In this document: positions 36,101 to 43,757 of the stretch, in pieces
Numbering within the stretch: position 1 is the first letter of the stretch
Layout of the letters: every line of letters starts with the position of its first letter
NCBI GenBank assembly: GCA_944325195.1
Contig: CALUZB010000021.1
Span: forward strand, 1 to 64,000
DNA: 64,000 nucleotides
From: an uncultured Desulfovibrionaceae bacterium
GTDB taxonomy: Bacteria; Desulfobacterota; Desulfovibrionia; Desulfovibrionales; Desulfovibrionaceae
Direction: 5' to 3'
Program-made: the position numbers and the translations under genes
The notes under the pieces: model-generated
What the model was told of the DNA's origin: nothing
Databases searched by the model: none
Seen by the model: only the letters and a program-made list of their open reading frames with translations

Positions 36101-37647
36101 TTCTTGACGCCGCCAATTACGCTTCTGTATGGAAAGTGGAAGCCCTGAATGAGAATAAACAGGTTTGCGCCGCTTCTCAGCAAACAGCGGACGCCACCCG
36201 AAAACAGGAGTTCCTGCTCTTCTCCGAACAACCGATCAGATACCTGCGTTTCAGCTTTACCGAATTCGCAGGCCAGCAGCGTCTGCTTTTGCGGGAACTG
36301 CAGGTGTTCAGTCTGCCGGAAGACTGGGAAAAGAATACGCTGGAGCTGCTTTATTCCGTTGGGGCGGAGCTGAACTGTGAATATATACGGCTGGATTTTT
36401 CCAACTGCCCGTATATCCCGCAGACTATCCACGCCTGGTCCACAGACAGCGCGGGAAAACGCAAATATCAAGACATTTTCCGCCTTACCGCAAGCAGAGA
36501 AAGCAAGCTCATAATCCCGGTAGATAAAAGCTTTGCCTTTATCCGGCTGGACGCCTCTTCCTTTCGGAAGAATCCGCAAGCCCCTGATAGCCCGACAGTT
36601 TACCCGGAAATATCCTTCAACCTTGACGCAGCCCAATTGACCCGGTTTAAGGGCGACCGGCAACTTCAGGAAAAGGCGCTGCTCTCCGCCGCAGACCCGG
36701 CCAATCCCTTACGGATTATCCGCAGCCCGATTACGGAGTTTTGCCGGGAACTGGCTTCCCATTTATTGGGGGGAGAGAACCTGACTGACTTTGAAAAAAT
36801 CATGGTTTTCATGGAGCACATTACCGGTTTTAAAGTGGGCGTCCCATCTAGTGGAAGGCCTGACGCTGTGCTTCTGGAAAGAATCGGCTCCTGCGGCAGC
36901 TATTCCAATGCTCTGCTCGCTCTGACTACAACCTGCGGGCTTGAAGGGCGTCTCCTGTCCCTGGCAAACTATCCGGAAAATAGTGGGCATGCCGTAACCG
37001 AGATATTTGTTGACGGTAAATGGCGAGTCTTTGACCCGACCTATGGCCTTTATTTTAAAGACGCTGCAAGCGGAGAAATCATGTCCTTTGAGGAACTGCG
37101 CAACCCGGCCAATAAAGCGGTTCCGGTTTATCTGAACCAGGAGCGCTATGCGTTCAGCGGAGAACGAACAGGCTGGGGCACGCAGGCGGTGTACCTGCAT
37201 GCCAACCCGGCCGGGGTAATCGGCCCGGACAGACCGATGTTTTATCCCCTAAAATTTGACCTGAACGGACGCACCAGTCTGGAACCGCCGGATCTTGGCT
37301 GGCAGGGCTCCGCCTATATCGGAGCGGCAATGATCAACAATAACTGGGAATGGACTTTATCCGGTCTGATCCAAGGAAGGGAATATGAATTTATTCTGCT
37401 CCCTTCCTCAATCGGCGGGGACCTTGGCGCGGATGAATTTGAGTTTAAGTGTCGCATCCTTGAGGACGGGGAAAAGCAAGGAAAAAGCCTGGATTTTAAA
37501 GTAAACAGGGCAGAGCTGAATCCAATCAAGATCAGCTTTACGGCTTCCGCACCGGAAATGAGGTTGGAGTTTACCCACCCATACCGGGGGCCGGAGTTCC
37601 ATTATCTTACAATCAGACGGTTTGAGTTAAAGCAAATCAAAAGCTGA
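33181..37647 (+). CDS. Exported multidomain protein: two glucuronyl C5-epimerase-like units, discoidin-like and transglutaminase-like domains
   Basis: This 1488-aa protein begins with a signal peptide (1 to about 27), so it acts outside the cytoplasm. Two units follow, each an alpha-helical C5-epimerase-like domain plus a beta domain: unit 1 at about 55-430 (WFSAFGQAVGIEALCAGYEQ, FFEEIPSS, SHILNGHM, LPLYDTGYALRYDLNP) and unit 2 at about 515-890 (NFEFDNAYNDIV, FLEEVPNATHVLNAH, LFLFDAGYWLRYDQNP). These match the C-terminal domain of heparan-type D-glucuronyl C5-epimerases. Unit 1 keeps the active-site-like Tyr (234); unit 2 has Phe. The YHxxHI segment of animal enzymes was not found. Residues about 915-1046 look like an F5/8C (discoidin) domain, and about 1195-1295 a transglutaminase-like fold with Cys1238, His1270 and Asp1285. 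A beta-rich tail ends the protein. Confidence 0.8.
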   Translation: MRIRNKVFLYVAMLFLFTASSEPLFALPAQTDVQNAIHHVDEKGIPVMEIKKVGKTCHPAMIAIYALAYAGTEDYYNLEIKPDSEKLRNTCDWLTTMLKPAPGGFSVWYYNFDSTYNDVTIKAPWFSAFGQAVGIEALCAGYEQLKEQKYLDAAKQAAQALLTPLDKGGLLFTRDGHYFFEEIPSSTENPSHILNGHMRAMLALNKLYTLTKEAAYLEAFQSGAASLKRLLPLYDTGYALRYDLNPKKEELLFRFNDPYNLLLPPLPIAAIRLYDPESKKEVRLDVGAGQDATGKLRIAGNDWGQAVEKEKSFRPLLERENLPNPLTAADFGMDAPGTYFYLHLPSDWADNTRATPLELIVEYQDICQGNMVVEMRSMAPGPAFRPLRDGDLLLTGNGEWREWRVPLRPSDLGFWCGELYAEKHLLYLDALSLLEPDFAPWAEKARGYFNLAANQKTENYVTPQKQILPTQTPVLPYLDTDDAGVIMQGYPDENSRFINGLWDPDSSKGVLRYQPFLIAQQALGYDFVKMLNMYVKPDDAYPWFQKHAVIKNGAAIWNFEFDNAYNDIVTKAPWTSSFSHIYILKALKKALDEKKKLPGVSLPELYNQALNALQLPLAEGGFVSGSGYGIFLEEVPNATHVLNAHLATAAELAKHPQAEAVRAETLNTLRNTLFLFDAGYWLRYDQNPKKEFLLQIDWLSGERSPLFASFTLEDPQHEAAVRLTPDNELAENAWVGISGAEWELEGDFWAFSNGYAKHPNPLPGGSRHNAYLKLALPVWAVSEWFDFPELVLRVRYKDVAAGRFALKTQAIHNGNELQFIHLRNGVLECVGDGQWKEAAFRVRPQDLGWFVGPDYQKYVVEQLESLGQNDWFFRQYAQRHKFFLNRHLLNTAAKPGNFQPVPLKKSLNSATEAARTPITVKAVASGETYPGFGVENALDGNPDNDYTAFYEQSRQSFTAELNPAVKNLGGTLTFLDAANYASVWKVEALNENKQVCAASQQTADATRKQEFLLFSEQPIRYLRFSFTEFAGQQRLLLRELQVFSLPEDWEKNTLELLYSVGAELNCEYIRLDFSNCPYIPQTIHAWSTDSAGKRKYQDIFRLTASRESKLIIPVDKSFAFIRLDASSFRKNPQAPDSPTVYPEISFNLDAAQLTRFKGDRQLQEKALLSAADPANPLRIIRSPITEFCRELASHLLGGENLTDFEKIMVFMEHITGFKVGVPSSGRPDAVLLERIGSCGSYSNALLALTTTCGLEGRLLSLANYPENSGHAVTEIFVDGKWRVFDPTYGLYFKDAASGEIMSFEELRNPANKAVPVYLNQERYAFSGERTGWGTQAVYLHANPAGVIGPDRPMFYPLKFDLNGRTSLEPPDLGWQGSAYIGAAMINNNWEWTLSGLIQGREYEFILLPSSIGGDLGADEFEFKCRILEDGEKQGKSLDFKVNRAELNPIKISFTASAPEMRLEFTHPYRGPEFHYLTIRRFELKQIKS

Positions 37648-37672
37648 TTTGCTCTGAAATGGAGAAATAATC

Positions 37673-39607
37673 ATGTGCGGAATAACAGGACTTTTCAGAA
37701 TCGATAAGAACTTTTATCCCAACGCGAAACGGCATCTGGAGGTGATGAACCATTTGCAGAAGCACCGCGGCCCGGATGGAGAAGGGATCTGGGTCCACCC
37801 GCGAAGCTTTATTGGTTTCGGTCATGTCCGCTTAAGCATTATCGATCTGGGCACAGGGGCTCAGCCGATGCTGGCCCCAAATGGCGACTGCATCAGCTAT
37901 AACGGAGAAATATACAACTATCTTGAATTGCGGGAAGAGCTGCGTAATTTTTACCAGTTCCGGACCAGCAGTGATACAGAGGTAATCCTGGCCGCCTGGC
38001 AGAAATGGGGGCCAGACTGCGTGAAGCATCTGCGCGGTATGTTTGCCTTTGCCATCTGGAATGAGGCGGAAGGTACGCTGTTCTGCGCCCGGGATCGTTT
38101 CGGAATCAAGCCGCTTTATTACACACGGCAAAACGGAGTGTTCTATTTTGCTTCCGAGGCAAAAGCCCTGCTCCCTTTTCTGCCGGACATCAGCATGAAT
38201 GAGGATGCCTTCCAGAGTTATCTGACCTTTCAGCTCTCGCTGGACGAAACAACCCTGTTTAAGGGAATCGAAAAACTGCTTCCCGGACACTGCCTTGAGT
38301 TTTGCCGCGATGGTTCATATAAAATCAGTAAATACTGGGAAGTTTACTATAATCTGGACTGGGACCACAGCGAGCACTATTTTATTGAACGCTGCAAGGC
38401 CCTGCTCGAGGATTCCGTGCGTCTACACCTGAGGGCTGATGTTCCGGTGGGGGCCTATGTATCCGGCGGCCTTGACTCAGGCATTATCAGTGCTCTGGCC
38501 ACCAGACATACCGGGGGCGGGAGCAGCGGGGAAAACGGCGGGTTTAAGACATTTATCGGTAAGTTTACCTGTTGCGATGGCTTTGATGAAAGCATGTACG
38601 CCCGTGATCTGGCCCAAAAATATGGTATGGCGCTTTATGAAGAAGATATCACCTGTCAGGACTTCATCAATGATATTCGGAAAGTGATTTATCATCTGGA
38701 TGAACCAGTGGCCGGGCCGGGTTCCTTTCCGCAATACTGCGTATCGCGGATGGCGGCCAGACACCGGAAAGTAGTGCTTGGCGGGCAGGGGGGCGATGAA
38801 ATTTTCGGGGGATACACCCGCTATTTGCTGGCCTATTTCGAGCAATGCATTAAGGGTGCCATTGAGGGCACCTTGAACAACGGTAACTTCATTGTCACCT
38901 ATGAATCGATTATTCCTAATCTGCGCAACCTGCACAATTATAAACCGCTGATGCAAAGCTTTTGGAAAGAAGGATTGTTTGACGACATTTCTTCCCGCTA
39001 TTTCCGCCTGATCAACCGCGCCCCGAATCTGGAAGCGGAAATTAATATAGAGGCTGTCAGCTCTAAACGCGATATTCAGGCGATTTTCAATAATATATTT
39101 CTGGGCGACAATGTCGGGCACACCGCCTATTTTGACCTGATGACCCACTTTGACTTCAAAACCCTGCTACCGGCCCTGCTTCAAGTGGAAGACCGGATGA
39201 GCATGGCCCACGGGCTGGAATCACGGGTTCCGTTTCTAGATCATCCCTTAATTGAATTTATGGCCACAATTCCGCCGAATGTAAAATTCAAAAATGGCGA
39301 ACTGAAACGGATGCTCCTGAAAAGCTTCGGGGACATTCTGCCGGCAAGCATTACCGCGCGCAAAGATAAAATGGGCTTTCCTGTACCGCTTAATCAGTGG
39401 ATGAAAACCGATTTGCGGGAATTTGTCCTGGATATTTTTCTCACTCAGGAAAAAATAGGCCGCCCTTATTTCAATACCCAAAAGATCATTGAGGCCATTG
39501 AAAAGGAAGGAAAGTTCAGCCGCAAGGTCTGGGGGCTGCTGTCTTTGGAGCTCTGGCATCAGGAGTTTATTGATAAAGCGGGAAGCTATCGCAAGATGGC
39601 ATGTTAG
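37673..39607 (+). CDS. AsnB-type glutamine amidotransferase, probably glycan-modifying
   Basis: By sequence this is a class II glutamine-hydrolysing asparagine synthase. The N-terminal nucleophile is Cys2 (MCGITGLFRI), with the glutaminase motifs HRGPDGEG and YNGEIYNYLELREEL; the synthetase domain has the ATP pyrophosphatase loop VSGGLDSGIISAL and LEDRMSMAHGLESRVPFLDH-like sequence near the end. The length of 644 aa is typical. As the last gene of a uronic-acid polysaccharide locus it more likely amidates a sugar carboxylate, as proposed for Bordetella WbmE and Pseudomonas WbpS, than makes asparagine. GGAG precedes the ATG, 25 nt after the epimerase-like gene. True asparagine synthase activity cannot be excluded. 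Confidence 0.9.
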   Translation: MCGITGLFRIDKNFYPNAKRHLEVMNHLQKHRGPDGEGIWVHPRSFIGFGHVRLSIIDLGTGAQPMLAPNGDCISYNGEIYNYLELREELRNFYQFRTSSDTEVILAAWQKWGPDCVKHLRGMFAFAIWNEAEGTLFCARDRFGIKPLYYTRQNGVFYFASEAKALLPFLPDISMNEDAFQSYLTFQLSLDETTLFKGIEKLLPGHCLEFCRDGSYKISKYWEVYYNLDWDHSEHYFIERCKALLEDSVRLHLRADVPVGAYVSGGLDSGIISALATRHTGGGSSGENGGFKTFIGKFTCCDGFDESMYARDLAQKYGMALYEEDITCQDFINDIRKVIYHLDEPVAGPGSFPQYCVSRMAARHRKVVLGGQGGDEIFGGYTRYLLAYFEQCIKGAIEGTLNNGNFIVTYESIIPNLRNLHNYKPLMQSFWKEGLFDDISSRYFRLINRAPNLEAEINIEAVSSKRDIQAIFNNIFLGDNVGHTAYFDLMTHFDFKTLLPALLQVEDRMSMAHGLESRVPFLDHPLIEFMATIPPNVKFKNGELKRMLLKSFGDILPASITARKDKMGFPVPLNQWMKTDLREFVLDIFLTQEKIGRPYFNTQKIIEAIEKEGKFSRKVWGLLSLELWHQEFIDKAGSYRKMAC

Positions 39608-40026
39608 CATTGGAATCAGACAAATGACCGTCCAGCTAAATGCTTGACTAAGGCGACTAAGCGTTTTTTGACAAGTAGTTCACTCACACATATGGCGACG
39701 ATTTATGAGCTTAATTGATAATATTTCAATGGCTATTCTCTAAGCCGGCCTGAAGCTTTCGGAAAAATCACTGCTCACCTAGGCATCGAAAAAACCGCTA
39801 AGATCAGTCTGGCGTTCTCATTTTACATAAAAAGTGTATTTGGTTCTCAATATGACTGGGTCAGCATGGTGATGATGCCGCTATTTAAAATTGTTCCAAC
39901 ACCAACAACAATAGCTGACAGGAGACTGCAGAGCTGGACCTTGCTGCAACCGGATAAAAACACGGAATAGAGTAACGAATAGTGTGAACCTCAAAATATC
40001 GCAGCGCTTCTTCCAAATTATCTGCT
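39608..40026. other. Gap between the polysaccharide locus and the RNase J gene
   Basis: This 419-bp gap separates two convergent genes. A plus-strand frame stays open for 82 codons (39722-39967; it includes FGSQYDWVSMVMMPLFKIVP) but has no early start codon or ribosome site and matches nothing I recognise. It could be a decayed gene end. No clear terminator was found for either neighbour. Confidence 0.35.
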
Positions 40027-41691
40027 CTAAACAGATACGATAATTGGAAGCACTACCGGGTTGCGCCCGACCACGCTGCGAAAAAATCGACGCAAAGGTA
40101 CCCGCACTTTTTCATAAAGCTGCTCATCTGTTGCCTCTGCATTGCTTTCCACAATCTCAACGGCGATATCCCCGGCATCGTCCAGGATATGACTGAACTG
40201 TTGTTCAAAGATAAAGCCCCGTGAGACCAGTTCCGGACCATGTAGCAACCTGCCGGAAGCGGCATCGCGCACCAGCGATACAATCACCAGCCCCTCTTCG
40301 CCCATGGTGCGACGTTCGCGCAGAATTTGCCGCCCGACATCTCCCACCACTTTGCCGTCAACCAGCAACGACTCGGCCGGTATGCGCGTCTCGCGGCGAA
40401 AGCCCTCTGCAGAAAAACTCACAGGTTCGCCGTCTTCCAGGATAATGGTATTTTCCGGAAGAACTCCGCATTCCCTGGCCAATCTTGCATGTTTAACCAG
40501 ATGTCGGTATTCTCCATGCACAGGGATAAAATACTTGGGTCTGGTGGCTTTAAGCAGAAGTTTTAGTTCTTCTTTATGAGCATGGCCGGAGGCATGCACA
40601 TCCGCCAAGTCGTCATAAACCACCTCAGCGCCCTGACGGTAGAGTTTGTCTATCAATTTGGTAACATTCCGCCCGTTTCCCGGGATTGAACGTGACGACA
40701 TAATTACAGTGTCGCCTTCATGGACAATCAGTTGTTTATGCTCCCCAGCCGCAATTCTTGCCAGCGCCGACATCGGCTCACCTTGTGAACCTGTAACCAG
40801 TAATATCACCTCGCTGTCCGCAAACTGAGGCGCTTCGGCAAGCTCCAGATAAATGCTTTTGGGCGGGCGCAATATGCCCAGATCAATAGCTATTTGAATA
40901 TTATTTACCAGACTTCTGCCTTCCACCAACACACTACGTCCGGTAACAGCAGCAATATTGAATACACTTTGGATACGTTGGATATTGCTGGAAAACAAAG
41001 TTATAATCACCCGCCCTTTCGCATGGGCGCACAAATTTTCCAAAGCACCGGCCACCATAGCTTCGGAAACAGAGAAACCTTCCTTTTCTACGTTAGTGGA
41101 ATCGCTCATCAGCAAGGTAATTCCATCGACACTGAAATTGCGGTAAGCTTCCACATCGGTGCTCCAACCTTTGGAATCAGAAGGGTCAAGCTTAAAATCA
41201 CCGGTGTGGAGCATTCGCCCCGCAGGCGTATCCATACCCAAAGCCATGCCCTGGATAATGGAATGTGATACCGGGAAAAAATAAAAAACAATATCGCCAA
41301 GAGTTTTGCGCTGTCCCGGCTCTACCGGCATCAGGCGCACACGATCGAGCAGTTCATGCTCGCGCAGACGGTGCTCAACCAGAGCCAGGGTGAATGCAGA
41401 GCCATATATCGGAGTGCCCGGGGCCAGATTAGGCACGAGCCAAGGCAAACCGCCGATATGATCCTCATGTCCGTGAGTGAGCATAATTCCCAAAAGCTTG
41501 TCGGCGTTATCCAGAATCATATCAAAACGGGGAATGACCACGTCAACCCCTAAGTGGTAATCTTCCGGGAACATCAGTCCACAATCAATCAGAACACAAC
41601 CACGCGCTGTTTCCAACAGGGTACAGTTCATTCCGATTTCGCCATACCCGCCCAAAGGGTAAATCGTTAACAGAGCAGGCTCTTCCGGCAT
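40027..41691 (-). CDS. rnj: Ribonuclease J
   Basis: RNase J is a metallo-beta-lactamase/beta-CASP ribonuclease with 5'-to-3' exonuclease and endonuclease activity in RNA maturation and decay. The zinc site HGHEDHIGG has His73, His75, Asp77 and His78, and the second ligand region is LHTGDFKLD. The beta-CASP part contains FSSNIQRIQSV and VTGSQGEPMSALARIA, and the C-terminal domain ends in RNPVVLPIIVSV. The frame opens at a TTG (41694); the adjacent ATG at 41691 has GGAG at the right distance, so 554 aa. It follows a DUF2802-type gene by 18 nt and a further small gene, making a three-gene operon. Confidence 0.96.
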   Translation of the reverse strand: MPEEPALLTIYPLGGYGEIGMNCTLLETARGCVLIDCGLMFPEDYHLGVDVVIPRFDMILDNADKLLGIMLTHGHEDHIGGLPWLVPNLAPGTPIYGSAFTLALVEHRLREHELLDRVRLMPVEPGQRKTLGDIVFYFFPVSHSIIQGMALGMDTPAGRMLHTGDFKLDPSDSKGWSTDVEAYRNFSVDGITLLMSDSTNVEKEGFSVSEAMVAGALENLCAHAKGRVIITLFSSNIQRIQSVFNIAAVTGRSVLVEGRSLVNNIQIAIDLGILRPPKSIYLELAEAPQFADSEVILLVTGSQGEPMSALARIAAGEHKQLIVHEGDTVIMSSRSIPGNGRNVTKLIDKLYRQGAEVVYDDLADVHASGHAHKEELKLLLKATRPKYFIPVHGEYRHLVKHARLARECGVLPENTIILEDGEPVSFSAEGFRRETRIPAESLLVDGKVVGDVGRQILRERRTMGEEGLVIVSLVRDAASGRLLHGPELVSRGFIFEQQFSHILDDAGDIAVEIVESNAEATDEQLYEKVRVPLRRFFRSVVGRNPVVLPIIVSV

Positions 41692-41709
41692 CAATGCTCC
41701 TTAAAATGA

Positions 41710-42132
41710 CTAATATAAATTGTTTTTGCTTAGAATAAGCGAAACTTCATCAATGGACAGGTTGGTTGACTTTGCCAGTTCTGTTTTACTGCGCCCGGCT
41801 TTAAATCCTGAGGTAATTATCTCACGCAACAAACCAGGGGAACGCGTTACTCCTTTGGCTTCTGAAAGCAAACGCTTCAATTCCTGAATGCGCTCTTCCA
41901 GTTGACTGTCAAGCTGCATCAACTCATGCTGGCGATCATCAAATGACTCCATCAATTCCTGCTCCAACTGAGAGTTGATGTCAAGTTTAGCCAGCAGCCT
42001 CTCCTGATTGGCCTGCAATTCATTCAATAAACTTTCCGAACGTTTGAGCCGCGAAAAAAACCAAAATAAAATCAAGAGGAAGATAAGCTCAACAGCGCTG
42101 GCTCCAATCAAAATCCATGATATAATTTCCAT
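41710..42132 (-). CDS. DUF2802-type membrane-anchored protein with helix-turn-helix
   Basis: The 140-aa protein has one N-terminal membrane helix (IISWILIGASAVELIFLLIL), a coiled-coil middle (residues about 30-90, SLLNELQANQERLLAKLDIN) and a C-terminal helix-turn-helix-like segment (GRSKTELAKSTNLSIDEVSL) characteristic of DUF2802 proteins. The function of the family is not known. Being directly upstream of RNase J on the same strand, it could tether RNA-processing activity to the membrane, but that is inference from position only. It starts with an ATG at 42132. Confidence 0.8.
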   Translation of the reverse strand: MEIISWILIGASAVELIFLLILFWFFSRLKRSESLLNELQANQERLLAKLDINSQLEQELMESFDDRQHELMQLDSQLEERIQELKRLLSEAKGVTRSPGLLREIITSGFKAGRSKTELAKSTNLSIDEVSLILSKNNLY

Positions 42133-42159
42133 AAAGACTATATTTCAAAAATACGGCAG

Positions 42160-42477
42160 TTAAATTTTAACATCTAACAAATGTCCGGCCCAAGGGCGAC
42201 TTGGCGCATCAGGCTTTTCCTCCGGGGCATCTTCCCCTTCACGTTGAGCGGCCTGGCGTTTTTGCTTGCGCTTTTCCTCCGGCTCATCCCCAACTTTAAA
42301 GACCGTATCGCCTTTTTCCGGCTTTTGAACCTGTTTCTGCTCACGGCGCAATTCTTCCACGGCCTGCTGCTGAACGGCAGCTTGCTGGCTGGCGGGTATA
42401 ACCTGCGCGTCATGGGCGACTTTTTCAATAAGGCCCAACGGCGCAATGGATATAGGGACGATATTTCCACCGCTCAT
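42160..42477 (-). CDS. Small hydrophilic protein of unknown function
   Basis: This product of about 105 aa begins MSGGNIVPISIAPLGLIEKV and continues into a strongly charged Gln/Glu/Lys-rich stretch (KGDTVFKVGDEPEEKRKQKR) that is probably disordered, ending in GHLLDVKI. I do not recognise a family. The frame opens at 42492, but the ATG at 42477 has GAGG nine bases upstream and is the best start. It lies 27 nt before the DUF2802-type gene and is probably the first gene of the RNase J operon. Confidence 0.65.
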   Translation of the reverse strand: MSGGNIVPISIAPLGLIEKVAHDAQVIPASQQAAVQQQAVEELRREQKQVQKPEKGDTVFKVGDEPEEKRKQKRQAAQREGEDAPEEKPDAPSRPWAGHLLDVKI

Positions 42478-42710
42478 GACTGCCATCCTCAAGGCTTAAT
42501 TAAAGGCCACCGCTATAAAAAATGCGGTTGCAGCCGCCAGATATAAGGCGACGAGGTCGCGACGCGCCGGGACTATATTATTACTGCAACTTGCTTGAAC
42601 CTGTCTAATCTTTTAAATACCATACTTAGCTGACAGTACCAAGTTCCATGTATGATAATGTATCAAACCCGTATTTGGCAAGGGATAAGCCTGTATTTAT
42701 CAGCAATCAA

Positions 42711-42920
42711 GGCCCGCTTAACTCCTTTAAGCGGGGAAGACATCTTGAGCTGACATTGCAATTACTGGTTCCGCTTTGCAGGATTTGTCGGCGAAGCGGA
42801 ACCAGAACCGGGGGAGCAGGGCTCATGCCCTGTCTGGGGGTAGGGGGAAACAACTCCCCCGAAAATTGGGACTTTAGCTTAAGATATTCTGGAAACTGCA
42901 AGGTCAGCTCCCCCCCATAC
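42711..42920. ncRNA. Highly structured intergenic region, candidate RNA or repeat element
   Basis: Four consecutive hairpins can be drawn: CCCGCTTAA/TTAAGCGGG (42713-42735), a 12-bp stem CTGGTTCCGCTT/AAGCGGAACCAG with a 17-nt loop (42765-42805), CAGGGC/GCCCTG (42817-42832) and GGGGGA/TCCCCC (42843-42860), with a further C7 run near 42909 that could compete for the G-runs. No reading frame of note crosses it. I do not recognise RNase P, SRP, tmRNA or 6S RNA. It could be a noncoding RNA on either strand, or a MITE-like repeat. Confidence 0.35.
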
Positions 42921-43073
42921 TACATTTTCCCACGTTTTTGCCGAAACTTGAGAGCAGAGCAAATTTCAAACAGTTTCAATCTCGAAGTCAATCCGCTCTA
43001 CAGGTCTCATCTGTTAATTCCGGCCTAAAACCTGTCCAAAATATGAACCGATATATCTGTAAATTCGACAATC
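42921..43073. other. Remaining gap before the small membrane protein gene
   Basis: I see no gene, repeat or promoter that I can support in this stretch. Confidence 0.3.
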
Positions 43074-43076
43074 TAA

Positions 43077-43107
43077 AGAAAAGGCGCAGCCTGCAACAGC
43101 TGCGCCT
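43077..43107 (-). terminator. Terminator of the 29-aa protein gene
   Basis: On the minus strand AGGCGCAGC, an 8-nt loop and GCTGCGCCT form a 9-bp stem (43082-43107) followed by TTTCTTT. It lies 66 nt past the stop codon of the small gene at 43173-43262, which supports a real short transcript on that strand. Confidence 0.75.
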
Positions 43108-43172
43108 GTCTGTTCACTTATTCGGCAAGACCCTCAGGTGCTGTACTCAGCGGTCTTCCCGGGTTTAAGTTT

Positions 43173-43262
43173 TTAGCGGGCACCGATTTTTGCGATATGA
43201 GCGATAACCACACCTGCAAGCATCACACCGGCCGCAATGATAAGCTGAAATACGAAACTCAT
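43173..43262 (-). CDS. Small membrane protein of 29 residues
   Basis: MSFVFQLIIAAGVMLAGVVI followed by AHIAKIGAR: one transmembrane helix with a short basic tail. Only the ATG at 43262 has a ribosome site (AAAGGAG, six bases upstream), and a strong terminator follows the stop, so I treat it as a real gene and not as the end of the longer open frame reaching 43445. I do not recognise the family. Proteins of this kind often act as small subunits or regulators of membrane complexes; no partner gene is adjacent. Confidence 0.6.
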   Translation of the reverse strand: MSFVFQLIIAAGVMLAGVVIAHIAKIGAR

Positions 43263-43757
43263 AATGTACTCCTTTATTCTGAAAAAACTGGTTATTATTA
43301 TGTTCATCTGTGCCCTACTGCACAACGAACTCTGTTTGATGGGCTCTGTATACACACAAAAACAGAACCAGCTTCGGTTTATTAAAAAATAAACTTTCGC
43401 ATAATGCGTTTTTTCTATCTTCCAGGGTACGCTAGAGCTATACAAGCGGGGAGGGGTTCCTTACACGAACTACCAACACCACGACCAATTAAGCCCGCAG
43501 TCTTGAGGTCCGAGCGTAGAATCATCTGGAGATGCCGAAGCACCACTGAAGAGAAATATATACATAATGGAAAAAAAGTAAAGATGCTTTTTAATATTTT
43601 TTTAATCCCTCTTCCTGTCACCTTGCAACACATAGAAAATACTGGATAATTTTAATACCATATATTATGCTTCCGTCGGTTCTTTTGCTGTGCTGGTTGC
43701 TGCCGGCAGCCGTTGCAATAAATTATCCGCCCATAGAAGGTAAAAAGAGAATTTCTG
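43263..43757. other. Gap between two divergent genes
   Basis: This region of about 500 bp should hold promoters for the small membrane protein (minus) and the amidohydrolase (plus). Open frames here are short, lie on both strands and have no ribosome sites. Nothing structured was noticed. Confidence 0.35.

Noticed and set aside
39722-39967. 82-codon open stretch after asnB
   Set aside because: No start codon near its beginning, no ribosome site, no recognisable family; an open stretch of this length is not surprising by chance.
42181-42546. Plus-strand frame of 121 codons with hydrophobic sequence
   Set aside because: It is the complement of the small hydrophilic gene in the RNase J operon and has no ribosome site; the minus-strand reading has operon context and a good start.
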